Assembly: GCA_944385585.1 (NCBI GenBank)
Contig: CALWXU010000006.1
Location: 1 to 45,295 of the forward strand
From: an uncultured Flavonifractor sp.
GTDB lineage: Bacteria; Bacillota; Clostridia; Oscillospirales; Oscillospiraceae
Direction of reading: 5' to 3'
Length of the DNA stretch: 45,295 nucleotides
Shown: positions 1 to 7,904 of the stretch, piece after piece
Layout of the letters: every line of letters starts with the position of its first letter
How positions within the stretch are numbered: position 1 is the first letter of the stretch
Position numbers and translations under genes: made by a program
The notes under the pieces: generated by a model
Database searches by the model: none
The model's input: the letters and a program-made list of their open reading frames with translations, nothing else
What the model was told of the DNA's origin: nothing

Positions 1-578
1 CGGGCCGGGTCGTGCCACACCCGCACCAGCCGCTCCGAGTCGGCCAGGATGGCGTCGATGTCCTGCACCACGCTGTCGGGGGGCAGGCCGCCGTCCTTCT
101 TGGACAGGTCCATGGAGCCCCGGGAGGCGTGGAAGCGCATGCCCAGCCGCTCCGCGGCCCGGAACTGGGCGCCGATGAGATCCCCGGCCTGGGCGGGAAA
201 CACATAGTGGTGGTCGAAGCAGGTGGTGCACCCGGTTTTCAGCAGCTCGGCCAGGCCCACCTGGGTGGAGGCGGTCACCACCTCCTCGTCCAGGTTCTTC
301 CACACCTCGTACAGGGTCACCAGCCAGGGGAACAGCTCCATCCGCTGCACCTCCGGCAGGTTGCGGGAGAAGAGCTGGTAGAGGTGGTGGTGTGTGTTGA
401 CCAGGCCGGGGTACACCGCCATGGTGGAGGCGTCGATCACCTGGTCGGCCTGCCGCAGCTCCGGGCCGATGTACTCGATGGCGTTGTCCCGGATGAACAG
501 GTTGCTGTGCTCGTGCAGGGTGTCCCTGTCGTCGCAGGAGACGATGTAGCGGGCATTTTTGATCAGCAGGGTGGACAT
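1..578 (-). CDS. Amidohydrolase, 8-oxoguanine deaminase / hydroxyatrazine-hydrolase-like, N-terminal part
   Basis: This is the first 192 codons of a metal-dependent amidohydrolase; the rest lies beyond the left edge. The start is ATG at 578-576, with AGGAGG a few bases upstream. The early beta-rich part (STLLIKNARYIVSCDD) is followed by a Gly-Leu-Val-Asn-Thr-His-His-His-Leu motif near residues 64-72, which supplies the first HxH metal ligands, and later CTTCFDHHYVFP. The His-His-His-Leu-Tyr-Gln context resembles the SsnA/AtzB/8-oxoguanine deaminase branch, which deaminates or dechlorinates nitrogen heterocycles in the cytoplasm. Family placement is fairly safe; the substrate is inferred only. 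The next gene on this strand starts upstream at 1190, so the two may form one transcript. Confidence 0.8.
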   Translation of the reverse strand, partial: MSTLLIKNARYIVSCDDRDTLHEHSNLFIRDNAIEYIGPELRQADQVIDASTMAVYPGLVNTHHHLYQLFSRNLPEVQRMELFPWLVTLYEVWKNLDEEVVTASTQVGLAELLKTGCTTCFDHHYVFPAQAGDLIGAQFRAAERLGMRFHASRGSMDLSKKDGGLPPDSVVQDIDAILADSERLVRVWHDPA

Positions 579-593
579 GGCGGAAAACCTCCT

Positions 594-1190
594 TCAGCTG
601 GGCTCGTAGGTCAGATGGTAAAAGGGGCCGATCTGGAAGGTGAGCGCGTCGGACCGGAGGAACAGGGCCCGGTCCACATAGAGATCAAAGCGGCCCGTGG
701 CGGCCTGGGCGGCCAGGGTCACCGCGTCGGGGCGGGCCTCCCCGTCGGCCAGGATGCTGCCGCTGTCGATGGACAGGCCGGCGGTGACGCTGCCGTCCTC
801 GTTGACCTGGTAGGGGAGCAGGAGCTGCCCCCCATCCCGGGAGAGCGCATACCTGGGCTCGATGACGGCGTGCAGGGTGCCGGAGGCACCGTCAGCCCGG
901 GCAAAGGCGGTGAGATAGAGGCTGGTGCCCCCCTCCTGGAGGAGGAGCAGCTCCAGCTCCCCCTCCGATTGGCTGATGGAGACGTCCTCCGGAAAGCCCT
1001 CCGGCATCTGTTCCCGGGAGAGGGTGATGGTCAATACAGTCTCGGTCTGGCTGACAATGGTATAGCCCTGCTGGGTGAGGATGCGCTCCAGGGTCACGGG
1101 CCGTCCCCGCAGCAGGAGCACCACCGCGCCGAGCAGCAAAATGATCAGAATGGGCAGGAGAAGCACGGGGAGCTTTTTGCGTGGCGCCAT
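594..1190 (-). CDS. Membrane-anchored hypothetical protein
   Basis: A 198-residue protein I do not recognise. A basic N-terminus (MAPRKK) precedes one strongly hydrophobic stretch of Leu/Ile/Val at about residues 8-27, so it is probably anchored by a single N-terminal helix with the remaining 170 residues outside. That part is beta-like, with alternating hydrophobics, and has no Cys. ATG at 1190 is preceded by AAAGGAGG at good spacing. It lies 15 bases upstream of the amidohydrolase start and is divergent from the histidine kinase; a TATGAT hexamer near 1220 on this strand could be its -10. Function unknown. Confidence 0.7.
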   Translation of the reverse strand: MAPRKKLPVLLLPILIILLLGAVVLLLRGRPVTLERILTQQGYTIVSQTETVLTITLSREQMPEGFPEDVSISQSEGELELLLLQEGGTSLYLTAFARADGASGTLHAVIEPRYALSRDGGQLLLPYQVNEDGSVTAGLSIDSGSILADGEARPDAVTLAAQAATGRFDLYVDRALFLRSDALTFQIGPFYHLTYEPS

Positions 1191-1255
1191 GGCAGCACCT
1201 CCTTTCGGTTTGGCCCTATCATATCATAGAACGGCGGGAAAGGGAAGGGGAGGGC

Positions 1256-2653
1256 GTGCCGGGGCGGGAGCTGCGGGCGCTGGCGGCGCTGCTGCTGATC
1301 AGCAGCGGGGTGATCCGGCAGGTCAGCTCCCGCTACGTCAGCCGGATGCCGCCGGAAGAGGAGCTCAACACCGCTCAGGTACAGCAGCTGCTGGAGGGGT
1401 GGGACGCCGCTGCCGGCGGCTGGCCGGCCCTGGGCCGTCAGCTGGAGGAGCTGGGCTACCAGCTCCACGTGGCCCGGGGGGAGACAGAGGTCTACTCCTC
1501 CCTGGACGCCTTCCAGCGGGATCTGCTCCAGCACAGCGGCGCGTATACCTCCTGGCCGGAGGGGCAGGCGGTGGACCTGTGGACCGGCACGGCGCTGATG
1601 GTGGGCATCCAGTCCGGGCCCTACACCATCATCTCCATCGGCCGGCCGGATGTGCCGGAGCTGTTCGGCCGCCAGCGCCCCCCGCTGGAGGCCATGCTGG
1701 TGGCCCTGCTGGTCATCGGCGTGGCGGCCATCGCCGTGATTGCCGCCCTCAGCATGGTGTCCACCCACTTCCAGGTGCACCACATCATGCGCCCGGTCAA
1801 CGCCCTGGCCGAGGCCGCCCGGCGGGTGGAGGCGGGGGACTACTCCCGCCCGGTGGGCTATGACGGGCGGGACGAGTTCACCGCCGTGTGCGCCGCCTTT
1901 GAGCAGATGCAGCGCCACCTGCTGGAGGAGCGGGAGAAGAACGCCGCCTACGAGCGGGCCCGCACCGACCTGGTGGCGGGCATCTCCCACGACCTGCGCA
2001 CCCCCCTGACCTCGGTGAAGGGATACCTCAAGGGCCTGCGGGACGGGGTTGCCAACACGCCGGAGAAGCGGGAGCAGTACCTGGGCATTGCCTACCGGAA
2101 GGCCTGCGACATGGATGTGCTGCTGCAGAAGCTGTTCTACTTCTCCAGGCTGGAGACGGGCAGCCTGCCCCTGCTGCTGGAGCGGGCGGACCTGGGGCGC
2201 TTTGTGCGGGACTTCGTGCGGGACGCGGCGGGGGAGCTGGAGCAGCGGGGCGGCCGCTTTGTCCTCCGTGGCAGCCCGGCCCCCCACCCGGTGCGTATGG
2301 ACGCCGAGCAGATGGTGCGGGTGCTCAATAACCTGACCGACAACGCCGTCCGCTACGCCGGGGCGGAGCCGCTGGTGCTCACCCTGACGGTGTGGCGGGA
2401 CCGGGCGTGGGAGAAGCTGCGCTTCGCCGACAACGGCCGGGGCGTGCCGGAGGAGCAGCTGCCCCACCTCTTTGAGCAGTTCTGGCGGGGGGACCAGTCC
2501 CGCAGCGGGAAAAACGGGGAGGGCAGCGGCCTGGGCCTGTATATTGTCCAATACATCCTGGAGGCTCACGGCGGGACCGTGACGGCCTGGAACGACGGCG
2601 GGCTGGTCTTTGAGCTGGCCCTGCCCTGTGAGGAGGAGAGCGGGCATGCGTAA
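1256..2653 (+). CDS. Sensor histidine kinase (HAMP, HisKA, HATPase_c)
   Basis: Membrane sensor kinase of about 465 residues. GTG at 1256 is preferred because a purine-rich AAGGGGAGGG lies directly before it, while the longer reading has an atypical N-terminus and runs into the divergent gene. Visible parts are a short N-terminal hydrophobic segment, an extracellular region of about 120 residues, a second membrane helix near 146-167, a HAMP domain, the H-box SHDLRTPLTSVKGY with the phosphorylated His near 245, an N-box NNLTDNAVRYAG near 358, DNGRG near 392 and GSGLGLYIV near 423. Its stop overlaps the following response-regulator start by 8 bases, so the two form a two-component system. The signal is unknown. 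Confidence 0.92.
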   Translation: MPGRELRALAALLLISSGVIRQVSSRYVSRMPPEEELNTAQVQQLLEGWDAAAGGWPALGRQLEELGYQLHVARGETEVYSSLDAFQRDLLQHSGAYTSWPEGQAVDLWTGTALMVGIQSGPYTIISIGRPDVPELFGRQRPPLEAMLVALLVIGVAAIAVIAALSMVSTHFQVHHIMRPVNALAEAARRVEAGDYSRPVGYDGRDEFTAVCAAFEQMQRHLLEEREKNAAYERARTDLVAGISHDLRTPLTSVKGYLKGLRDGVANTPEKREQYLGIAYRKACDMDVLLQKLFYFSRLETGSLPLLLERADLGRFVRDFVRDAAGELEQRGGRFVLRGSPAPHPVRMDAEQMVRVLNNLTDNAVRYAGAEPLVLTLTVWRDRAWEKLRFADNGRGVPEEQLPHLFEQFWRGDQSRSGKNGEGSGLGLYIVQYILEAHGGTVTAWNDGGLVFELALPCEEESGHA

Positions 2654-3344
2654 CATACTCATCGTGGAGGACGACCGGGAGATCGCCATGCTGGAGCAGG
2701 ATTATCTGGAGATCGCCGGCTTCGGCACCGAGCTGGCCGCCGACGGGGAGGCGGCGCTGTTGGCCGCCCTGTCCGGCCGGTTCGACCTGATCCTGCTGGA
2801 CGTGATGCTGCCCGGCCGGGACGGCTATGACATCTGCCGGAAGATCCGGGACAAGGTGGATGTGCCTATCCTGATGGTCACCGCCCGCACCGAATCGGTG
2901 GACAAGATCCGGGGCCTGGGCCTGGGGGCGGACGACTACATCGCCAAGCCCTTTGACCCGGCGGAGCTGGTGGCCCGGGTGAAGGCCCACCTGAGCCGCT
3001 ACGACCGGCTGGTGGGCGCCGGCCGGGAGTCGGAGCAGGAGCGCATCCAGCTCGGCGACGTGGAAATCCTCCCCCGCAGCTGGAAGGTTTACAAGAGTGG
3101 ACGGGAGCTCAAGCTCCCCAACCGGGAGTTCGAGCTGCTGAAATTCCTGGCAGAGAACCCAAACATTGTATTCTCCAAGGAGCGGCTGTTTGAGGCCATC
3201 TGGGGCTACGACTACGTGGGGGACAGCGCCACCGTCACCGTCCACATCGGCCGCATCCGGGAGAAGATCGAGGACGACCCCTCCAACCCGAAGCTCATCG
3301 AGACCGTCTGGGGGGCGGGCTACCGCCTTAACCGGCTATCGTAA
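2646..3344 (+). CDS. OmpR/PhoB-family response regulator
   Basis: A 232-residue DNA-binding regulator, partner of the kinase just upstream. The receiver domain has acidic residues E8-D9-D10, the phosphoacceptor Asp52 in LILLDVMLPG and the conserved Lys of IAKPFDP. The C-terminal winged helix shows LKLPNREFELLKFLAENP and a final VWGAGYRL typical of the family. ATG at 2646 overlaps the kinase stop; a GAGGAGGAGAG Shine-Dalgarno lies inside the kinase 3' end. No target genes adjoin the pair; the next feature is a hairpin and then genes on the other strand. Confidence 0.93.
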   Translation: MRNILIVEDDREIAMLEQDYLEIAGFGTELAADGEAALLAALSGRFDLILLDVMLPGRDGYDICRKIRDKVDVPILMVTARTESVDKIRGLGLGADDYIAKPFDPAELVARVKAHLSRYDRLVGAGRESEQERIQLGDVEILPRSWKVYKSGRELKLPNREFELLKFLAENPNIVFSKERLFEAIWGYDYVGDSATVTVHIGRIREKIEDDPSNPKLIETVWGAGYRLNRLS

Positions 3345-3361
3345 ATAGACAGGCAGAATGA

Positions 3362-3397
3362 AAACAGGGCCGCGGGAATCGCCCCGGGGCCCTGTTT
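3362..3397 (+). terminator. Hairpin terminator after the two-component pair
   Basis: Ten-base inverted repeat AAACAGGGCC (3362-3371) / GGCCCTGTTT (3388-3397), 18 bases after the response-regulator stop. The arms themselves carry the A and T tracts, and the T tract is short. Confidence 0.6.
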
Positions 3398-3418
3398 CAC
3401 GTCCTGCCGCCTCTGGGC

Positions 3419-3493
3419 TCACTCCAGATAGGGGCTGCCCAGGCTGTCCACCAGCGCAATGGCCGCCGCGATGACCAGCAGCCTTCTGCCGGC
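3419..3493 (-). pseudogene. Possible 3' remnant of a membrane-protein gene
   Basis: On the minus strand a stretch of 24 sense codons ends in a stop at 3421-3419 and reads like a real C-terminus (RRLLVIAAAIALVDSLG then SPYLE). It is cut by an in-frame TAA immediately upstream and has no start or ribosome site. It could be the tail of a decayed gene in this accessory patch, or chance. The rest of 3400-3634 shows nothing else I can support. Confidence 0.2.
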
Positions 3494-3634
3494 TTATCCT
3501 GAAATGTTTCGTATGCCCAGAATATATGCCGCTCCATTCACAAGGAATGGTTTCCGCCAGTGTGTTTGCTAAATTTTGATACAGCGCGCTTAACGCCGGA
3601 AAAGCGGGGACGTTTTTCGGCGCGCCGCCATGCC

Positions 3635-4210
3635 CTATCCGCGGGTGACAATGCCGGTCAAAACGGCAAGCGCCAAGCTTCCGCCCCCCACCAGGGCCGC
3701 CAGAACAGCCGCTGTCCCCAGCACAGGCAGTGGGATGGACAGCAGGACGAGGACGGCGGCCAGGCCTGTTGCCCCCCAGCAGACCAGCAGCTGGGACCAC
3801 TGTGCCTCCATGGTGCCGTCGTCCAGCCACGCCAAGCCCCGGATCAAAAAGAAGTCCATGGGCAGCATCAGCAGGAGGAGCGCCGCCAGGGCCAGCCGCG
3901 GGGCAGGGGCGGGGAGCCTGCTCAGGCTCAAAACCGCCGCCCCGGCGCACAGGACGATCAGCGCCAGGGCGCGCCCCAGCTCCCTGGACACCGACTGGTG
4001 CATCCCGTCATCCCAGTCAGGGAAGGCCCGCCGCCCGGCGGTCAGGGGGAGCAGCCCCGCCAGAAGCAGCAGCAGGCTGACCCCGGCCGCTCCGACGCCG
4101 GCCGCCCGGGGGACGGCTGGGACAGCCAGCAGAAGACCGGCCGCCATGGCGGCCAGCACCCCGGCCAGCACGGCCTTGAGGCATTTTTTTGCCTTGTCAT
4201 AGTAACACAT
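3635..4210 (-). CDS. Multi-pass membrane protein, unknown
   Basis: A 191-residue hydrophobic protein with about six membrane segments: near residues 10-30, 38-56, 80-98, 104-122, 138-158 and 162-185. The N-terminus is MCYYDKAKKCLKAVL. It has no motif I recognise. Start ATG at 4210 is preceded by GGGAGG, and the stop of the upstream gene lies only 18 bases away, so the pair 4669-4229 and 4210-3635 is probably one operon. Its Leu/Ala-rich composition is typical of poorly conserved accessory membrane proteins. Confidence 0.65.
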   Translation of the reverse strand: MCYYDKAKKCLKAVLAGVLAAMAAGLLLAVPAVPRAAGVGAAGVSLLLLLAGLLPLTAGRRAFPDWDDGMHQSVSRELGRALALIVLCAGAAVLSLSRLPAPAPRLALAALLLLMLPMDFFLIRGLAWLDDGTMEAQWSQLLVCWGATGLAAVLVLLSIPLPVLGTAAVLAALVGGGSLALAVLTGIVTRG

Positions 4211-4228
4211 CGCCTGCCGTCCTCCCTG

Positions 4229-4669
4229 TCAATTCTTTGGACGCCGTTTCCCTTTCGTGCCCTCTCCCCGCAGCTTGTCCTGATCCCGAAACTCTGTGAT
4301 CGCGATCACAAGGACGAGGACCAAGGCCACAATCGCCCATAAAAAATTCCGCTTGTACTCGTTGGCAGCGCCGGGATCCTCCTGCGTGAAAATCAGCGCA
4401 AGGAAAATGCCGACGACCAGCAGCGCAATCAGGCCGTACACCACAAAGAACACCGTCCGCACCACTTTGGGATTCGTGGTCTGGTAGGAAATGGTTACCC
4501 GATGGCCCTTGAATTTTCCTTTGTCAAACATACCGCCGTCCTGCTCCAGGTGAAACTGGCTGTGCACCTTGTTGTCGACAAAGCCGTCCTCCGGCGTCTG
4601 GGTAAACTTTTCAACTCGGGTGAAGGAGCCATCCTCATGCTCTTCTTCCCGCAGGATCTCCCGTTTCAT
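4229..4669 (-). CDS. Small protein with two C-terminal membrane helices, unknown
   Basis: A 146-residue protein. ATG at 4669 is preferred, giving MKREILREEEHEDGSF, with AAAGGAG about ten bases upstream; a longer in-frame reading to 4765 lacks a ribosome site there. The first 70 residues are polar (FTQTPEDGFVDNKVHSQFHL), followed by two hydrophobic helices near 72-95 and 110-128 and a basic tail GTKGKRRPKN. Not recognised. It is probably the second gene of a transcript that begins with the frameshifted gene at 4924. Confidence 0.65.
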   Translation of the reverse strand: MKREILREEEHEDGSFTRVEKFTQTPEDGFVDNKVHSQFHLEQDGGMFDKGKFKGHRVTISYQTTNPKVVRTVFFVVYGLIALLVVGIFLALIFTQEDPGAANEYKRNFLWAIVALVLVLVIAITEFRDQDKLRGEGTKGKRRPKN

Positions 4670-4746
4670 AAAAGCATCTCTCCTTTCTGCTGTCGGCCAT
4701 CCGAGTGACATCCGCAAGGCGGCCGATTCCTCCGCCGCGGGAACAG

Positions 4747-4924
4747 TCACCCCGTCCTGAACCACCAGCCCCCCTGCGTCAGCCCTTCCAGCATCTCCGG
4801 ATATTCCAGCCCATCCTTGTCCTCACAGCCGGCAAACCCCACCTCCGCGCTATTCTCCCGGTTGAAGAAAATCATGGCGGCAGGGTCGACAATCCCCTTG
4901 GGATCGCAGCAGGCGCAGCTTCAT
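4747..4924 (-). pseudogene. Short gene with an apparent frameshift
   Basis: ATG at 4924-4922 has an excellent GGGAGG ribosome site seven bases upstream, but its frame (MKLRLLRSQGD) stops after 24 codons. From about 4905 the neighbouring frame reads as convincing protein, CDPKGIVDPAAMIFFNREN, then AEVGFAGCEDKDGLEYPEML, ending at a TGA at 4749-4747. One indel near 4905-4910 would join them into a protein of about 59 residues. It is the first gene after the promoter at 4983-5011. Family not recognised. It may be decayed, or this may be a sequencing error. Confidence 0.4.
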
Positions 4925-4982
4925 ACAGCTTCCTCCCAAATGGTCCTATGGTGTTTTCTGTGTGCCCGGCCTGAACAGCCCC

Positions 4983-5011
4983 ATTGTACCATCTGCGAAA
5001 GGAAATGGGAA
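4983..5011 (-). promoter_or_regulatory. Promoter of the 4924-3635 gene group
   Basis: On the minus strand TTCCCA (5011-5006), 17 bases, TACAAT (4988-4983). The same module, nearly identical through the spacer, occurs at 5968-5996. Confidence 0.45.
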
Positions 5012-5073
5012 GCCCCCTCCCCACCCCTGTTCCGGCGCGCGGTGCGTGCCGGGCAGGCAGCCCGCCAGCTGCA

Positions 5074-5517
5074 TCAGCCCTTGCCGCCGCGATGGGCTTT
5101 CACTCTTGCGCACAGGGATTGGAGCCCCAGGCCGGCCAGCCCGGCAACCCCCATGGCAATCTGGACGATTTTTGCAACATCGTGCCAGGAGCTGAAAAAC
5201 TGGATGTCCCATAGATACCACCAGAAAAACGAGGGGAGCCGGATCAAAACCTGCATCGTGAGCGCAGCCGCCGCAAGGGCAATGCTTTGCCGCCGCAGCG
5301 CGATCCCCAGCAAGATAAATATAACAATGGCCAAAACGCAATACAGGAGAGAAAAAAACCATGCAAATGCTGCCGCAAACCCGGCAAAAGACATAAGCTG
5401 ATAACACTCGTTTGCAAACTGCACCGTTCCTATAAAGGACAGAAAAAGTATCAGGAAATCAATGATAAGAAATAATTTGAATGGCTTTCCCAATACCTTG
5501 TGGTTTGGTGTGCCCAT
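5074..5517 (-). CDS. Four-helix membrane protein, unknown
   Basis: A 147-residue integral membrane protein with hydrophobic segments near residues 15-35, 42-72, 78-95 and 118-138. ATG at 5517 (MGTPNHKVLGKPFKLFL) was chosen because GAGAGGAG precedes it at six bases; the longer reading overlaps the gene upstream. It follows the 5908-5543 gene by 25 bases and is likely co-transcribed with it. The DNA here is clearly less GC-rich than the surrounding housekeeping genes, which fits horizontal acquisition. No family recognised. Confidence 0.7.
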   Translation of the reverse strand: MGTPNHKVLGKPFKLFLIIDFLILFLSFIGTVQFANECYQLMSFAGFAAAFAWFFSLLYCVLAIVIFILLGIALRRQSIALAAAALTMQVLIRLPSFFWWYLWDIQFFSSWHDVAKIVQIAMGVAGLAGLGLQSLCARVKAHRGGKG

Positions 5518-5542
5518 TCTGCTCCTCTCTTTTTTTAACTTC

Positions 5543-5908
5543 TTATTTATGAAATAGGATTTCAATATCTCCATCCACAAAGCCGATCCCCACACCGCGC
5601 CTGCTCTTCAAAAGAGCGGCATATTTGCCGGCTCGGAGATATTCCCGCATTACTCCCACCATCTCACTCAAAACGTCGTCCCAATTTGAGGAGCCGCTCC
5701 ATACAAAAGGATTTTCTCTCGTATTAAAATCCGTCACTTCGTCACAGGGCCAATCTGGATCATCCAAATCAAATCGGCCGGTGCCGATCAGCTCCATCGA
5801 CCATTTTCCGTTTCCGTCGTCATATAGGTTGAGGCAGAATGCAGTCACTTCATCGGGAATCGTCTGTTTCAATAGACAATCCAGCCATTTTGATAGTTTG
5901 TGATACAC
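5543..5908 (-). CDS. Small acidic cytoplasmic protein, possibly immunity-like
   Basis: A 121-residue soluble protein. GTG at 5908 (reading MYHKLSKWLDCLL) has GGAGG eight bases upstream; an ATG at 5956 lacks such a site. It is rich in Trp and Asp (FDLDDPDWPCDEV, FVWSGSSNWDDVL) and ends GVGIGFVDGDIEILF. The compact acidic fold, the lower GC and the company of small unknown membrane proteins resemble immunity genes left over from polymorphic-toxin loci, but I see no toxin nearby, so this is only a suggestion. The promoter at 5968-5996 fits it well. Confidence 0.65.
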   Translation of the reverse strand: MYHKLSKWLDCLLKQTIPDEVTAFCLNLYDDGNGKWSMELIGTGRFDLDDPDWPCDEVTDFNTRENPFVWSGSSNWDDVLSEMVGVMREYLRAGKYAALLKSRRGVGIGFVDGDIEILFHK

Positions 5909-5967
5909 AGGAATGACCTCCACTCTTTTCCAGCCCCAGGAGGAGCGGCCCTCCAAAGCTAAAGATA

Positions 5968-5996
5968 ATTATACCATTTGCAGGAGAAAATGGGAA
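5968..5996 (-). promoter_or_regulatory. Promoter of the 5908-5074 gene pair
   Basis: Minus strand TTCCCA (5996-5991), 17-base spacer, TATAAT (5973-5968). The sequence is a near copy of the promoter at 4983-5011. Confidence 0.55.
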
Positions 5997-6068
5997 GCAT
6001 CTTCCTGTTTACCGCTCCATATCCACCACTTAACCTGGGTCCGCTCCTGCCCGAAGCAGGATATGGCT

Positions 6069-6099
6069 GGAGCCCGGCACGCATTGCGTGCCGGGCTCC
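6069..6099 (-). terminator. Strong hairpin after the rodA-like gene
   Basis: Perfect 14-base inverted repeat GGAGCCCGGCACGC / GCGTGCCGGGCTCC with loop ATT. It lacks a clear T run on the minus strand, so it may be a processing or stability hairpin rather than a textbook terminator. A related arm (GCGTGCCGGGC) recurs near 5043-5053. Confidence 0.5.
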
Positions 6100-6146
6100 G
6101 TTCTACTCTGTCTCACAGCTCCAGGCTGTCCGCCGCGGGCCGCCGG

Positions 6147-7334
6147 CTACAGCCGGCTCCGGTCCCGCAGCCAGCTGGGCAGGGAGCGCATTTTGATGCC
6201 AGAGACGATGCCCATGGCGGCGAACATGGTGATGATGGAAGAGCCGCCGTAGCTGATGAAGGGCAGGGTCAGGCCCACCACCGGGAACACATAGAGGCAC
6301 ATGCCTACATTGACCGCCACCTGGGCGATGAGCATGCCCGCATAGCCCATGGCGATCATCGCGCTCTGGGGGGAGCTGGCCCGCCGGGCCACCCAGATGC
6401 AGCGCAGGATGATGGCCGTCAGCAGGACCAGCAGCAGCAGGCAGCCCACCAGGCCGAACTCCTCCCCGCAGACGGCGAAGATCTCGTCGGTAGCGCGGGC
6501 GGGCAGGGAGGACGCCGACTTGCTCTGGGTCTGGGTGCCATTGAGGTAGCCCATGCCGAACAGGCCGCCGCTGCCGATGGCCAGGATGCTGCGGGTCTGC
6601 TGCCACCCGACCCCCTGGGTCTGCTCCGTCAGGGTATCCGGGTTGCCGGTCAGGTGGTCAAACACCACGACAAACCGCCTCATGAAATAGCGGTCCTTGA
6701 CATGCGGCCAGATCACCACCGCCGCCACCACACACACCACAATGGCCAGGAGGAACCACCGCTTCTTTACCCCGCCGGCCCAGGCCATGACCACGAAAAT
6801 GGCCAGGTACACCAGGCCCATGCCGAAGTCGCCGGTGGCCCACACCAGCAGGGCAAACATAAACAGGGTGTGCCCCGCGATGGAGAACACCGAGGCCGGG
6901 CGGCTGATGCTCCCCCCCTCCCCCAGCTTTTTCATCTGCCAGGCCAGCATGAGCACAAAGGTGAGCTTCACCACCTCGCCCGGCTGGATATTGAAGGGCA
7001 GACCCGGGATGTTGATCCAGCTCAGGTTGCCCACGTCGTCCTCCACCCCCAGGGGGGTGCGCACCAGCAGGTTGAAGCCCACATTGAACAGAAGCATCAG
7101 CTTCCAGGATTTTTCGGTAAACAGCTCGATATCCACCGAGGACAGGAGCACATAGGCCGCCACGCCCAGCAGGATGCCCACCGTCTGGACGACGAAATTC
7201 CGGTTGGATTCCGTATAGCGGGTGGCGCTGTAGATGAGCACCAGGCCAAACCCGCTGGCCAGCAGGCACAGGGCCAGCAGCAGACGGTCCCCCCGCTCCA
7301 CAAAGGCGCGGATGGAATCACGAACCCAGGACAA
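6147..7334 (-). CDS. rodA: RodA/FtsW-family cell-wall polymerase (SEDS protein)
   Basis: A 395-residue polytopic membrane protein of the SEDS family, which polymerises lipid II into glycan strands with a class B PBP. TTG at 7334 is the likely start because AAAGGAGG lies seven bases before it; an ATG at 7358 would place that ribosome site inside the gene. About ten membrane segments are visible. Family marks are DRLLLALCLLASGFGLVLIYS near the N-terminus, FNIQPGEVVKLTFVLMLAW in the middle, CGEEFGLVGCLLLLVLL, and PVVGLTLPFISYGGSS near the C-terminus. No mre or PBP genes adjoin, so RodA versus FtsW/SpoVE is not settled; the length suits RodA. Confidence 0.88.
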   Translation of the reverse strand: MSWVRDSIRAFVERGDRLLLALCLLASGFGLVLIYSATRYTESNRNFVVQTVGILLGVAAYVLLSSVDIELFTEKSWKLMLLFNVGFNLLVRTPLGVEDDVGNLSWINIPGLPFNIQPGEVVKLTFVLMLAWQMKKLGEGGSISRPASVFSIAGHTLFMFALLVWATGDFGMGLVYLAIFVVMAWAGGVKKRWFLLAIVVCVVAAVVIWPHVKDRYFMRRFVVVFDHLTGNPDTLTEQTQGVGWQQTRSILAIGSGGLFGMGYLNGTQTQSKSASSLPARATDEIFAVCGEEFGLVGCLLLLVLLTAIILRCIWVARRASSPQSAMIAMGYAGMLIAQVAVNVGMCLYVFPVVGLTLPFISYGGSSIITMFAAMGIVSGIKMRSLPSWLRDRSRL

Positions 7335-7390
7335 GGCACCGCCTCCTTTCCAACGCACGGATTGCCAGGCGATGGCTTCTCGCCGGCATT

Positions 7391-7443
7391 TGGTAATTTA
7401 GTTTACCATCTTTTTTGCGTTTGGTAAACAGGTGTGTTATAAT
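7391..7443 (+). promoter_or_regulatory. tsaE promoter with overlapping inverted repeats
   Basis: TTGCGT (7415-7420), 17 bases, TATAAT (7438-7443). The half-site TGGTAAA/TTTACCA occurs three times (7391-7396, 7402-7408, 7422-7428) around the -35, forming palindromes, so a repressor operator is possible. Confidence 0.65.
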
Positions 7444-7475
7444 CTTGTCAGAATCTTCACATTTTGAGGTGAGCC

Positions 7476-7904
7476 ATGGAACTGCTATCCCATTCGCCGG
7501 AGGAGACCGAGGACATCGGCGCCCGGCTGGCCCAGCGGCTGGGCCCCGGCGCCGTGGTGGCCTTCACCGGCGACCTGGGGGCGGGCAAAACCGCCTTTAC
7601 CCGGGGCCTGGCCCGGGGCCTGGGCATCCCCGACCGGGTCACCAGCCCCACCTTCACCATCGTCAACGAGTACGAGGGGGGCCGGCTGCCCCTGTTCCAC
7701 TTCGATATGTACCGGCTGGGCTCCGCCGACGAGCTGTTCGACATCGGCTGGGAGGACTACCTCCGCCGGGGGGGCGTGTGCGCCGTGGAGTGGAGCGAGA
7801 ACATCGCCGACGCCCTGGAGGAGGACACCGTGCGGGTGGATATCCGCCGGGGGGGCTCCGACCAGGAGCGGAGCATTACCATCACGGGGGTGAGCGCGCT
7901 GTGA
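7476..7904 (+). CDS. tsaE: tRNA N6-threonylcarbamoyladenosine biosynthesis ATPase TsaE
   Basis: A 142-residue P-loop ATPase that supports the TsaBD complex in making t6A37 on ANN-decoding tRNAs. Walker A is GDLGAGKT at about 32-39, followed by the family block [13 protein letters not shown] and [10 protein letters not shown], then a C-terminal [13 protein letters not shown] at 7476 follows GAGGTGAG. Length matches the family. Its last codons overlap the tsaB start (GTGA), so the two are translationally coupled. Confidence 0.95.
   Translation: MELLSHSPEETEDIGARLAQRLGPGAVVAFTGDLGAGKTAFTRGLARGLGIPDRVTSPTFTIVNEYEGGRLPLFHFDMYRLGSADELFDIGWEDYLRRGGVCAVEWSENIADALEEDTVRVDIRRGGSDQERSITITGVSAL

Noticed and set aside
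1145..2689. Long open frame on the minus strand across the histidine kinase
   Set aside because: Gln/His/Gly/Pro-rich translation with no domain, antisense to a kinase with all catalytic boxes; a GC-bias shadow. The same applies to the long frames opposite nfnAB, nfnA, the pyr genes, DUF1538 and the opp genes.
3336..3950. 204-residue minus-strand frame
   Set aside because: Pro/Gly/Arg-rich shadow of the 3635-4210 membrane protein; crosses the terminator after the response regulator.
4229..4765. Longer start for the two-helix protein at 4765
   Set aside because: No ribosome site before 4765, while ATG 4669 has AAAGGAG; the extra residues overlap the frameshifted gene.
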